The translations under genes and the position numbers were made by a program. DNA of 64,000 nt, from positions 28,423 through 92,422 of the forward strand of contig JBQCGD010000170.1 in NCBI GenBank assembly GCA_051955985.1, read 5' to 3'. This document shows positions 1 through 8,543 of the stretch, in pieces; the stretch's first letter is position 1; the number at the start of each line of letters is the position of its first letter. The DNA comes from DATKPA01 sp051955985. GTDB taxonomy: Bacteria > Planctomycetota > Phycisphaerae > WQYP01. A model generated the notes under the pieces. That model worked only from the letters and a program-made list of their open reading frames with translations. It was not told the DNA's origin and did no database searches.

Positions 1-768
1 AACTTCCTGCCAGTGCAGCTTGAACCATGCGTGGATGCACTTGGTGATGGAGCCGCGAAAACTGGTGAATTCGTCCGACTCACGTCCAAACGCTTGAACA
101 AGCGCTATCTGCGAAAGCGATCGTTGCGCGGCCGTCGTGAATTCTGCATCCCGATCCTTGCAGGCGAGCGATTCTTGTTTCAGCCGCCGGCCATAGTAAA
201 CGTTCGCCGCCGCAAGGAGGGGCGTGATCGAAAGCGCCAGCGTTGTCAGCGGCAGGGAACGCGTGCCGAGAATAATGGCCATCACCACAAGGGTCACGAC
301 CGCCACGCCGGTGGAGATGACGGTTTGCAGAATCGCTTGCGGGCCCAGCGTGTCGTTCGTGAGGCGATAGAGAGCGTCCCCTTGCGGCTGGTTGCGGTGA
401 TAGTGGAGGTGAAGGGCCTGGAGCTTTCGAAAGAGATCGCACCGAACCCGCATCAGGCCATTGTAGTTGATGTGATTGGTCAGGAGGTTCCGCGTCATCG
501 TGAGAAGGTCCCCAATGAGCTTGAACAACAGGGTCGCGACAGCCAGGGCGATGACTTGATGAACCTGCGAGTGCGGGAGCATCGTGAGGAACAGATGGTG
601 GATGCCCGTGGTGTTCGGCGTCAACGTGAGGACGGAATCCACGAGGATCGCCATCGGCCAAGCTGCAATCAGGGACAGGGCGGTCTGCAGCGCAATCGTC
701 CCGAGCAGCGCGGCGACCAGTCGGCGATCCGCCTTGAAATAACGAAGAGAACGGCGATAGAGCGTCAT
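1..768 (-). CDS. ABC exporter transmembrane domain (5' part of gene, runs off the left edge)
   Basis: Translating the complement from the ATG at 768 gives 256 uninterrupted codons that reach base 1 without a stop. The protein starts MTLYRRSLRYFKADRRL and has hydrophobic spans at about residues 18-40, 60-80, 140-165 and 165-185. They are separated by charged cytoplasmic loops such as the one with RCDLFRKLQALHLHYHRNQ, which is the coupling-helix pattern of type I ABC exporters (MsbA/lipid A exporter-like). The nucleotide-binding domain should lie left of the window. A purine-rich stretch just before the ATG could serve as ribosome site; an in-frame TTG at 771 is an alternative start. It is divergent from the glycosidase gene at 948, with 179 bases between them for promoters. 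Export of a glycoconjugate made by the cluster to the right is a plausible inference only. Confidence 0.72.
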   Translation of the reverse strand, partial: MTLYRRSLRYFKADRRLVAALLGTIALQTALSLIAAWPMAILVDSVLTLTPNTTGIHHLFLTMLPHSQVHQVIALAVATLLFKLIGDLLTMTRNLLTNHINYNGLMRVRCDLFRKLQALHLHYHRNQPQGDALYRLTNDTLGPQAILQTVISTGVAVVTLVVMAIILGTRSLPLTTLALSITPLLAAANVYYGRRLKQESLACKDRDAEFTTAAQRSLSQIALVQAFGRESDEFTSFRGSITKCIHAWFKLHWQEV

Positions 769-947
769 CAACTCTTCCCTGAGAAAAAGTGGACCAGCGC
801 GGGCGTCCGTGCCTCGAGCGTCGCAAACAGCACAAGGGTGGCTGGCTGTTCTCATGGAAAACGTGGGGCCGCCCGATGCCGTTCCCGCATTGGCTGCAGC
901 GAAATTCGCTTCTCCGGAAGTATCGACGTGCGAATGGGGGCCAATGC

Positions 948-2366
948 GTGCTAAAGGGCCTGCAGCGATGTCTTTGTGGGTTCCTTGCCGTACTTTTACT
1001 GGCGGGGTGGAACGGTTGCGCCAATGAAAACGCCTGCGCAAACGCGGGTCGAATTCTCGCTCGCAGTTGGCAGGGCACGTCCTTCCAGCAAATGGATGTC
1101 GGGCTCTGCGAGGATTACCCAAGCAGGGCACGGAGCCTTGCCCGCGCCCGCCACGACCTGGAGGTGTGCCGCAGCACTGGCGCAAAAGTGCTGCGAATCG
1201 CCTTCAGTTGGCTCGAAATGGAACACCAGCCGGGGACCGTGGATTTTTCGTTCTGGGATGCTTTCGTCACGATGGCCACCGACGAGTTCCACATCCGGCT
1301 CATCCCCTATGTGTGCTACACCCCCAGGTGGGCTGCTCCACCAGGCGCCGGCGACGGATTTTGGCATTCGCCTCCCCGAGATCCGGAAATGTTCGGGCAG
1401 TTCATGCGGATCCTGGTACGTCATTACAAATCTCGCATTCACTCCTGGGAGTTGTGGAACGAGCCGGACAATCCCGCCTACTGGACCGGCACCGTGGAGG
1501 ACTACGCCCGCCTCGTCAAGGCGGGCTCCCGCGCGGTGCGCGAGGAGGATCCGGTGGCCAAGGTGGTGCTGGGGGGAATTGCGGGAACCGTCTCGTTCGT
1601 TGCCCGGCTCTTTCGAGAACAACACATCGCGCCGGCCATTGATGTGGTCAATGCCCATGCGTATTACGAAACCTGGAACGAAGACGCGATTGAGCGGATC
1701 CCGGAATACGTGGGAAAAATCGCAGATGTCATCGCGCAATGGGGAAGCCGGCAGCGTATCTGGCTCGCCGAAGTGGGGTACAGCGACTTTCGAAAATCCG
1801 GCGGATATGTCTCGGAGCAGTATGTCTCGCGCTTTGCGTTCGAGCACACCGCAGCTTTTCAGGGAGACGTGATACTGCGCGCCGCCGCCCTGGCGCGGAG
1901 CACAAATAAGGTGGATGTCTTCGCCTGGTATCGAATCAATGATCTTCCCGAAAGCCAGGAAGTGATTGGAGACGTCAACAACCTGCACCTGGGAATCATG
2001 GATGTCCACGGCGCGGAGAAGCCCGGTGTCTCCGCGTTCCGGGAGACCGTTCAACTCTTCGGCGCGAAGGAGGCGTGCGTCGATGATCAAATCGCGGTGG
2101 TCCGGCGGTTGGCCGGTGGCGGAGAGTTACACGCCTTCCTCGGTGCGCGCTCAACTCTGACAATTATCGGATGGGAGCGCGTTTCTTTGAGCGGCGAAGG
2201 GCGACGAAACGGGGAGGAACAAGCAGGTGCGGAGGAGCGAGCAGTGGTCATTATGCCGAGCGCTGGCGCGAGCGGGACGAAGTGCGTTGCGATGGGATTA
2301 AGCCGAAATCACATCCAAGTTGTGCATTTGCGCCTCAACGGGATTTTTCCACGCGGAACCCGTTGA
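948..2366 (+). CDS. GH39-like (beta-xylosidase-type) glycoside hydrolase, lipoprotein
   Basis: The GTG at 948 is preferred because it begins a lipoprotein signal: a charged start, a hydrophobic run (FLAVLLLAG) and a Cys after WNG. Longer in-frame starts exist from 789 but add an unlikely N-terminus. The mature protein is an (alpha/beta)8 clan GH-A glycosidase: KVLRIAFSW at strand 1-2, the acid/base Glu in WELWNEPDN (about residue 172) and a nucleophile Glu in WLAEVGYS (about residue 275). The closest pattern is GH39/beta-xylosidase-like proteins; the substrate cannot be read. About 472 aa. It lies upstream of ino1 (72 bases) and shares its fold with the permuted protein at 6499. Confidence 0.78.
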   Translation: MLKGLQRCLCGFLAVLLLAGWNGCANENACANAGRILARSWQGTSFQQMDVGLCEDYPSRARSLARARHDLEVCRSTGAKVLRIAFSWLEMEHQPGTVDFSFWDAFVTMATDEFHIRLIPYVCYTPRWAAPPGAGDGFWHSPPRDPEMFGQFMRILVRHYKSRIHSWELWNEPDNPAYWTGTVEDYARLVKAGSRAVREEDPVAKVVLGGIAGTVSFVARLFREQHIAPAIDVVNAHAYYETWNEDAIERIPEYVGKIADVIAQWGSRQRIWLAEVGYSDFRKSGGYVSEQYVSRFAFEHTAAFQGDVILRAAALARSTNKVDVFAWYRINDLPESQEVIGDVNNLHLGIMDVHGAEKPGVSAFRETVQLFGAKEACVDDQIAVVRRLAGGGELHAFLGARSTLTIIGWERVSLSGEGRRNGEEQAGAEERAVVIMPSAGASGTKCVAMGLSRNHIQVVHLRLNGIFPRGTR

Positions 2367-2438
2367 GCTCGCACGTGGAATGCACAAAGGCATACTCATT
2401 GCTCAGGTTACGATGAATCATTGTGGGAGTCATCGCGC

Positions 2439-3644
2439 ATGGCAGATAAGAAAGTCCGGGTTGCGATCGTCGGGGTTGGCAATTGTGCGTCGTCGCTCGT
2501 GCAGGGCGTGCAATTCTATAGAAACGCAAGAGAAGAAGAGTTCGTCCCGGGATTGATGCACGTCAATCTCGCAGGATATCACGTGGGAGATATCGAGTTC
2601 TGCGCCGCTTTTGATGTGGCGGACACGAAGGTGGGGAAAGATCTGGCGGAAGCCATCTTCGAGCGGCCGAACAACACATATCGCTTTTCACAGGTTCCTA
2701 GGACCGACGTTCCGCTGATGCGTGGCCCGACGATGGATGGAATCGGCAAATACCTGAAGGAAGCAGTGCGTGAATCCGCTGCAGCTCCGGTCGACGTGGC
2801 AAAGGTGCTTCGTGAATCTCGCGCCGACGTCGTGGTGATCTACCTGCCTGTGGGTTCCGAACGCGCCGCCGTATGGTACGCCGAACGTGCACTCGAAGCC
2901 GGGTGCGGCGTCGTCAACTGCATCCCGGTATTCATCGCCTCCCGCGGCGGCATGGCCAGGCGGTTCGAAGAGCGGCGATTGCCCATTATCGGCGACGATA
3001 TCAAGAGCCAGGTCGGGGCAACAATCACGCATCGCGTGCTGACGCACCTTTTCCGTGAGCGCGGCGTCAAACTGGAACGAACCTATCAGCTCAATTTCGG
3101 CGGGAACACGGATTTTATGAACATGCTCGAACGCGAGCGGCTCGAATCGAAGAAGATTTCAAAGACAAACGCGGTAACCAGCCAGCTTGATTATGAAATG
3201 GCCGACGGGACGGCGCACGTCGGTCCGTCGGATTATGTGCCCTGGCTGGAGGATCGGAAGTTCTGCTACATCCGCATGGAGGGGACGACGTTCGGCAACG
3301 TGCCGCTGTCGTGCGAGCTGAAGTTGGAAGTGTGGGACTCCCCGAATTCGGCCGGGGTTGTGATTGATGCAGTGCGATGCGCAAAGCTGGCGATGGATCG
3401 AGGCGTCGGCGGAGCGCTGATCGGGCCGGCGAGCTATTTCATGAAGTCGCCGCCGGTGCAGTTCAGTGACGCCGAAGCACATGAGCGGGTGGAGGCGTTT
3501 ATTTCCGGTGGAAGTCCCGCCGAGGCGCGGAGTGCAACCGCTCCGCGAAATCCCAAGGAACAGGTCGAAACGGAACGCGTTGAGACGGTGGCGGGCACCA
3601 GTGCGAACGGGCGTGCCGTTGTAAACCGGGGACGATCTGTGTGA
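2439..3644 (+). CDS. ino1: Inositol-3-phosphate synthase (myo-inositol-1-phosphate synthase)
   Basis: Converts glucose 6-phosphate to inositol 3-phosphate with NAD as a cofactor, the first step to inositol lipids or inositol sugars. The N-terminus has the Rossmann motif VAIVGVGNCASSL; NFGGNTDFMNM and the lysine-rich ERLESKKISKTNAV segment are the active-site signatures of the actinobacterial/archaeal type, and VPWLEDRKFCYIRMEG supports the assignment. The ATG at 2439 is chosen over the upstream 2421 codon because GGGAG sits nine bases before it. 401 aa, with a variable, Pro/Ala/Thr-rich tail after about residue 350. It is followed by a CgeB-type glycosyltransferase, so inositol or an inositol-derived acceptor may feed this cluster (inference). 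Confidence 0.93.
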   Translation: MADKKVRVAIVGVGNCASSLVQGVQFYRNAREEEFVPGLMHVNLAGYHVGDIEFCAAFDVADTKVGKDLAEAIFERPNNTYRFSQVPRTDVPLMRGPTMDGIGKYLKEAVRESAAAPVDVAKVLRESRADVVVIYLPVGSERAAVWYAERALEAGCGVVNCIPVFIASRGGMARRFEERRLPIIGDDIKSQVGATITHRVLTHLFRERGVKLERTYQLNFGGNTDFMNMLERERLESKKISKTNAVTSQLDYEMADGTAHVGPSDYVPWLEDRKFCYIRMEGTTFGNVPLSCELKLEVWDSPNSAGVVIDAVRCAKLAMDRGVGGALIGPASYFMKSPPVQFSDAEAHERVEAFISGGSPAEARSATAPRNPKEQVETERVETVAGTSANGRAVVNRGRSV

Positions 3645-3701
3645 GGGAGCGGCGGCGGAACCCGGAGTCACAGGGGCACAAATCACGCACAGAGGACGAC
3701 G

Positions 3702-4844
3702 ATGAAACTGGTGATCTTTGGATTGACGGTGAGTTCGTCGTGGGGAAACGGTCATGCAACCTTGTGGCGGTCCCTGATCCGCGCGCTCGGCCGAATGGGC
3801 CATGAAGTTGTTTTTTTTGAGAAGGATGTGCCCTACTATGCGGCGCACCGAGATCTCCTTGCGCTCGAGCGGGGGCAATTAGTTCTGTATCCGACATGGG
3901 ATGCAGTGCGCGAAATTGCACAACAGCATCTGGACGATGCGGATGTGGGGATGGCGACGTCGTACTGCCCGGACGGGCCCACGGCAAGCGAACTGGTGCT
4001 CGAGAGCGGCGCCCGGGTGAAAGCGTTCTATGACCTGGATACGCCGGTAACGTTGGATCGAGTAAGCGCCGGGGAACGCGTGGACTATCTGCCTGAGGGT
4101 GGACTGGGGGCGTTCGACATCGTGTTGTCGTTTACGGGAGGCAAGGCACTCGGAGCACTGCAACGCGTGCTCGGGGCGCGTCGAGTCGCAGCGCTCTACG
4201 GAAGCGTGGACTCGGCCGTGCATCGCCCTGTTCCTGCAAACGAAGCATTTCGCGCAGACTTGTCTTACCTGGGCACCTTTGCCGCCGATCGGCAGCGGGC
4301 CCTGCAGCAACTCTTCATAGATGCCGCGCGACGAACGCCGGAGCGGAGGTTCGTCCTCGCGGGAGCACAGTACCCGGAGGCCTTTCCCTGGACGGACAAC
4401 ATCTATTTCGTCCGCCATTTGCCCCCGGGCGACCATCCCTCATTCTTTGCGGCATCGCGCTTGACGCTCAATGTGACACGCCGCGCGATGGCGGAGTACG
4501 GCCATTGCCCCTCCGGCCGCCTGTTCGAGGCCGCCGCGTGCGGGTGTCCCGTGTTAAGTGATACCTGGGAGGGATTGGACGAATTCTTCGCGCCTGGGCG
4601 GGAGATCGTGCTCGCCCGGACAACCGAGGACGCCATGGCCGCCGTGGAAATGACCGATGCGGAACTGCGGCGCATTGCACAGGCGGCACGCGATCGTGTG
4701 ATGGCGGCACATACCGGGGAAATGCGTGCACACGAGATGTTCGCGTTGCTGCAAAACGCTCGCGCTACAATCCCGGCGCTTCGCGCGACGGCTGGTGTCG
4801 CGGGCGGGGTTATGGATGAAGGGAGTGAAGCATGTGGGGTGTAA
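3702..4844 (+). CDS. CgeB-type glycosyltransferase
   Basis: 380 aa, GT-B fold. The N-terminal half opens with MKLVIFGLTVSSSWGNGHA, a nucleotide-sugar transferase start with a Gly/His acceptor loop. The C-terminal half carries CPSGRLFEAAACGCPVLSD, the donor-binding E-x-A-x-C-G-x-P signature of CgeB/glycosyltransferase group 1 proteins. An AGAGGA ribosome site precedes the ATG. The gene overlaps the next one by 13 bases, so the two are translationally coupled. The acceptor and donor sugars are unknown; the neighbours (inositol phosphate synthase, nucleotidyltransferase) suggest transfer of an activated sugar onto an inositol- or lipid-linked acceptor. Confidence 0.85.
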   Translation: MKLVIFGLTVSSSWGNGHATLWRSLIRALGRMGHEVVFFEKDVPYYAAHRDLLALERGQLVLYPTWDAVREIAQQHLDDADVGMATSYCPDGPTASELVLESGARVKAFYDLDTPVTLDRVSAGERVDYLPEGGLGAFDIVLSFTGGKALGALQRVLGARRVAALYGSVDSAVHRPVPANEAFRADLSYLGTFAADRQRALQQLFIDAARRTPERRFVLAGAQYPEAFPWTDNIYFVRHLPPGDHPSFFAASRLTLNVTRRAMAEYGHCPSGRLFEAAACGCPVLSDTWEGLDEFFAPGREIVLARTTEDAMAAVEMTDAELRRIAQAARDRVMAAHTGEMRAHEMFALLQNARATIPALRATAGVAGGVMDEGSEACGV

Positions 4845-5686
4845 TTCCTGCTGCAGGAATTGGGAGCCGAATCCAGCCCCTGGCGTTTTCCAAGGAATTG
4901 TTGCCGGTCGGTGCCCGGCTCGAAGCCGGAACGGAGCGGCCCCGGGCGGTGTGCGAATACTTGATCGACCGCATGCTGCTGGCCGGGGTGAACAAGATTT
5001 GCTTCGTCATCTCGCCGGGGAAATCCGACATCGTCGAATATTTCGGCGCGCGGGTGAGCTCCCGGGCGGGGGCGGCAGATTTGTGCTACGTAATTCAGCC
5101 CGGTGCGGGCGGGCTCTGCGATGCATTGTTTCGCGCGATTCCGCTGATCGGCGGCGAAGAAGAGGTTGTCATCGGACTTCCGGATACGATCTGGTTCCCG
5201 GAAAATGGCCTGCAGGCGCTCCCCGCAGGCGTCTTGGCGTTCTTGCTCTTCCCCGTCGATCGTCCGGAGCTGTTCGATGCGGTCATCACTGCAGACGGCC
5301 AAGGGGAGGAGATCCGGGAAATACAGGTGAAGCAGCCGGCGGCCGGTTCGAACTGGATCTGGGGCGCCTTTCGTATGCCGGCACAGGTCTTCAACGAACT
5401 ATATAACTTGTGGCTGGAGCCCGCGCGCGGCGATGAATACATCGGCACGCTCGTGAATGCTTATCTGGGCAATGGGGGGCGGGCTGTCGGGGTGCGGGCG
5501 GGCGAAGCCTACGTGGATGTGGGAACGCTGCACGGATACCGCAATGCGATTCAGCTCCTGGCAGGGCGGCCGGCCAGCGGCGAAGGCTGGGTGATCGACG
5601 CAAAGCGGCGGGGCCGCGATCAACACAAGAAACCACGAATGCATGAAGAACCGCGAAGAGAATTCCAAAACTTGGATCGGGGTTGA
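4832..5686 (+). CDS. Sugar-1-phosphate nucleotidyltransferase
   Basis: 284 aa. The first 30 residues hold the nucleotidyltransferase signature in slightly degenerate form: IPAAGIGSRIQPLAFSKELL, where G-x-G-x-R and the K before ELLP bind the nucleoside triphosphate and sugar phosphate. Later VIGLPDTIWFPENGL is the catalytic Asp region of RmlA/GalU-like enzymes. GGGAG lies six bases before the ATG. It probably makes a dTDP- or UDP-sugar donor for the overlapping glycosyltransferase gene upstream; sequence alone does not decide which nucleotide or sugar. The extreme C-terminus after about residue 255 is charged and probably disordered. Confidence 0.86.
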   Translation: MWGVIPAAGIGSRIQPLAFSKELLPVGARLEAGTERPRAVCEYLIDRMLLAGVNKICFVISPGKSDIVEYFGARVSSRAGAADLCYVIQPGAGGLCDALFRAIPLIGGEEEVVIGLPDTIWFPENGLQALPAGVLAFLLFPVDRPELFDAVITADGQGEEIREIQVKQPAAGSNWIWGAFRMPAQVFNELYNLWLEPARGDEYIGTLVNAYLGNGGRAVGVRAGEAYVDVGTLHGYRNAIQLLAGRPASGEGWVIDAKRRGRDQHKKPRMHEEPRREFQNLDRG

Positions 5687-5688
5687 TA

Positions 5689-6465
5689 ATGACGACGCTG
5701 GAAGACAGGGACCTGGGAAGAGAGGAAATCGAACGGCGAGTTCGCGAACTCGGCCCGTGGTTTCACAATATCGATCTTGGCGGCGTGAAAACCGCGCCGG
5801 GCCACTTTCTCGGGGATTACCCGAATATCAAATACAGGGGCTTCCGCGATGCGCTGCCGTCCGATCTGACTGGTCAATCCGTGCTGGATATCGGATGCAA
5901 TGCGGGCTTCTATTCCATTGAGATGAAGAAGCGCGGGGCAGCGCGGGTCGTCGGCATCGATTCAGATGATCGATATCTCGCGCAGGCTGCGTTTGCCGCG
6001 AAGGTGCGCGGATTTTCGGATATCGAATTTCGCAAGCTGTCGGTGTACGACGTCGGCGCGCTTCGGGAGCGCTTCGATGTCGTCCTCTTCATGGGGGTCC
6101 TGTATCATCTGCGGCATCCACTGCTGGCCCTCGACCTGATTCACGACACCGTCGCCAAGGACCTGCTGGTGTTTCAGTCGATGCAGCGCGGCAGCACCGA
6201 AGTGGGGGAGGTGGCGCCCGATTACAACTTCTGGCAGACGGAGATGTTCGAACGTCCCGAGTGGCCGAAGATGTGCTTCATCGAACACAAATACGCGGAA
6301 GATCCAACCAACTGGTGGGTGCCAAACCGGGCCTGCGTGGAAGCGATGCTGCGCAGTTCGGGATTCAAGATCATTGCGCATCCCGAGTTGGAGGTCTACG
6401 TGTGCCGGTGGAAAGAGATGGAGGAGCCGCCGGAAGGTCCGCGGGCCGTGTACCCGAGGAAGTAA
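5689..6465 (+). CDS. SAM-dependent methyltransferase of glycosyltransferase clusters
   Basis: 258 aa class I methyltransferase. VLDIGCNAGFYSIEM (residues about 65-79) is the SAM-binding motif I, VVGIDSD is the ribose-binding acidic loop, and FDVVLFMGVLYHLRHPLLAL is motif IV. The family resembles tRNA mo5U34 methyltransferase-like proteins that NCBI calls TIGR04290 and notes in glycosyltransferase neighbourhoods; that assignment is from memory. The ATG at 5689 is chosen because the previous gene stops at 5686 and GGATCGGGG lies just before; a TTG at 5683 is also possible. It probably methylates the sugar or the saccharide made by this cluster. Confidence 0.85.
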   Translation: MTTLEDRDLGREEIERRVRELGPWFHNIDLGGVKTAPGHFLGDYPNIKYRGFRDALPSDLTGQSVLDIGCNAGFYSIEMKKRGAARVVGIDSDDRYLAQAAFAAKVRGFSDIEFRKLSVYDVGALRERFDVVLFMGVLYHLRHPLLALDLIHDTVAKDLLVFQSMQRGSTEVGEVAPDYNFWQTEMFERPEWPKMCFIEHKYAEDPTNWWVPNRACVEAMLRSSGFKIIAHPELEVYVCRWKEMEEPPEGPRAVYPRK

Positions 6466-6498
6466 GAGTTATCAGGCCGAAGTGGGCAGGTAGAACGT

Positions 6499-7389
6499 AT
6501 GATCGAAGCCGTGATGTTATGGAATGAGCCGAACAACAAGTCGCACTGGATGTTTGAGATCGATCCAGACTGGCGGCTGTTCGGCGAAATGGTAAAGGTG
6601 GCGTCGGATGGGATCCGGGCGGAGAGGCCGCAGTTGACGCAGGTCCTTGGGGGGATGTCGCCGATCGATCCGGGATTCGTGCAGTTGATGCGGGGGCACG
6701 GGGTGCTGGAGCGGATGGATGCAATCGCGGTGCATGGCTTTCCGCTGGATTGGAATCATTGGCAGATCAATGACTGGCCGGAGAAACTGCGCGAAATCAA
6801 GAGCGTCGTCGAGGACAAGCCGGTCTGGGTCTCGGAGGTGGGGATCTCGACTTTTGGGGCGGAGGAGGTGCAGGAGTTTGGGTTGAAACGCACTGCGGAA
6901 CTCCTGATCGGCAAGGCGCCGCGAATCCACTGGTATTCGCTCTTTGACCTGCCGAAGGCCTGGCCGGCGACGACCCGCCATCGTGAGGCGGAGGGCTCGA
7001 GCTATTACCGGCACTTCTACATGGGGCTGATCAAGGAGGACGGCACGCCGAAGATGGCGCTCAAGCACTTCCACAACTACACGCCGGAAATGGGATTCTG
7101 CCAGTGGTTTCATTACCAGGATCACCGGCTCGATGATGCGGTGCGAATCATGAAGGACCTCGGCGTCACCTACCTGCGAACCGGATTGAGCTGGGCGGAT
7201 GTGTTCCGGCCGAACGCGCGGGAATGGTTCGACCGCCAGATGAAGGCGCTCTCGAAGTTCCGCGTGACGGTCACCTTCTGCTTCACGCCGGAGCATTGCG
7301 GGATTCAGCCGCACCACACGAGCCCCCCGAAGGATCCGCGGGAGTTCGCGGATTTCTGTGTGGAGATGGTGAAGCGTTACGCGGATTGA
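6499..7389 (+). CDS. Glycosidase (GH39/beta-xylosidase-like) with circularly permuted barrel
   Basis: 296 aa. The protein begins at MLWNEPNN, so the acid/base Glu is residue 10 and the nucleophile Glu (VWVSEVGIS) is residue 113. After about residue 195, where a normal clan GH-A enzyme would end, it continues with the segment that should come first: DLGVTYLRTGLSW, VTVTFCFTPEHCG, then PREFADFCVEMVKRYAD and stop. Compared with the 948 gene, the end of this protein (FCVEMVKRYAD) lines up with the residues just before its own start. Both catalytic residues are kept, so it may be active, possibly as a rearranged single chain or as a dimer. No signal peptide, hence cytoplasmic. It follows the methyltransferase by 33 bases and precedes deoB by 9. 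Confidence 0.82.
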   Translation: MIEAVMLWNEPNNKSHWMFEIDPDWRLFGEMVKVASDGIRAERPQLTQVLGGMSPIDPGFVQLMRGHGVLERMDAIAVHGFPLDWNHWQINDWPEKLREIKSVVEDKPVWVSEVGISTFGAEEVQEFGLKRTAELLIGKAPRIHWYSLFDLPKAWPATTRHREAEGSSYYRHFYMGLIKEDGTPKMALKHFHNYTPEMGFCQWFHYQDHRLDDAVRIMKDLGVTYLRTGLSWADVFRPNAREWFDRQMKALSKFRVTVTFCFTPEHCGIQPHHTSPPKDPREFADFCVEMVKRYAD

Positions 7390-7398
7390 GGGTGTCGA

Positions 7399-8541
7399 AT
7401 GCGTGCATTGCTGCTGGTGCTGGACTCGGTGGGTGGGGAACGCCCCGGATGCGGACCGATTCGGCGATGCGGGCGCCGCGACGGTGCAGCACATTCTGGA
7501 GCGCTGTCCGGACCTGAAAACGCCCACGCTGATGCGGCTGGGATGGGGGAGAATTCTTGGGCGCTCGAATGAAAGCAGGGCCTCGTGGGGGAAGATGAAT
7601 GAAGCATCGGAAGGGAAGGATTCGACGACGGGGCACTGGGAATTGGCGGGGGTCCATCAGCGGGAGCCGTTTCCCGTGTTCGACAAGTTCCCCGCCGCGC
7701 TTGTGGAGGAAATTGAACGCGAAGCCGGGGTGACGTTCATCGGCAACAAGGCGGCGTCGGGTACGGCGATTATCGCCGAAATGGGCGAGGAGCACGTCCG
7801 AACAGGCCGACCAATTCTGTATACGTCGGCGGACTCGGTATTGCAGATTGCAGCCCATGAGGAAGTCGTTCCCATTGAGCGCTTATACGCCATTTGCCGG
7901 ACGGCGCGGCGGCATGCGGATCAATATCGCATCGGGCGCGTCATTGCCCGTCCGTTTGTGGGGCAGCCGGGGAAGTATGAGCGCACCTGCCGCCGCCATG
8001 ATTTTTCGTTGGTCCCGCCCCGGACCGTGCTCAATGCCATCGATGAATCCCACTTCGAAGTCATCGGGGTGGGAAAGGTGACCGACCTTTTTTCCGGCCG
8101 CGGGATGACTTGGGGGCTTCCGACGTCGAGCAATGCGGACGGGATGAAGCATATTTCCTCCCTGTGGGCGGGCATGCGGAAAGGGCTTCTGTTTGCCAAC
8201 CTCGTCGACTTCGACACGGAATTCGGGCATCGCCGCGATGTGGCGGGCTATGCGCGGGCGATCGAAGTGTTTGACCTCTGGTTGAGCGGCTTTTTGAAGC
8301 AGGTGCGCCGCGACGATCTCGTGATTGTGACGGCGGATCATGGCAATGATCCGACGTTCCGCGGAACGGATCACACGCGTGAGCAGGTCCCGCTGCTGGT
8401 GTTGCACGCGGGCCGGAGCGTGAATCTCGGCGTGCGGGAGACGTTCGCCGATGTGGCGGCGACGCTGGCGGAATATTTTGGAATTGAGGGCGGATGGCCC
8501 GTTGGCAAATCGTTCCTGTCACTGATCGCACCGGAGGATGA
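7399..8541 (+). pseudogene. deoB: Phosphopentomutase, frameshifted near the start
   Basis: Phosphopentomutase interconverts (deoxy)ribose 1- and 5-phosphate. The ATG at 7399 opens MRALLLVLDSVG, the expected N-terminus with the metal-binding Asp, but the rest of the family sequence (GNAPDADRFGDAGA onward) is in another frame from about 7436. Two missing bases at 7434-7436 would restore DSVGVGNAPDA. The body is intact: KDSTTGHWE holds the phosphorylated Thr, and DFDTEFGHRRD and DHGND are the metal ligands. The body frame also overruns the usual end (after GKSFLSL) to 8716, across the next gene; a TGA at 8539-8541 in the original ATG frame fits the normal length of about 380 aa. Sequencing error or real decay cannot be told apart here. 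Confidence 0.8.
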
Positions 8542-8543
8542 GG

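Noticed and set aside
13..954. A 313-aa plus-strand frame opposite the ABC exporter
   Set aside because: Arg/Gln-rich without a fold; the minus strand gives a clear ABC transmembrane domain.
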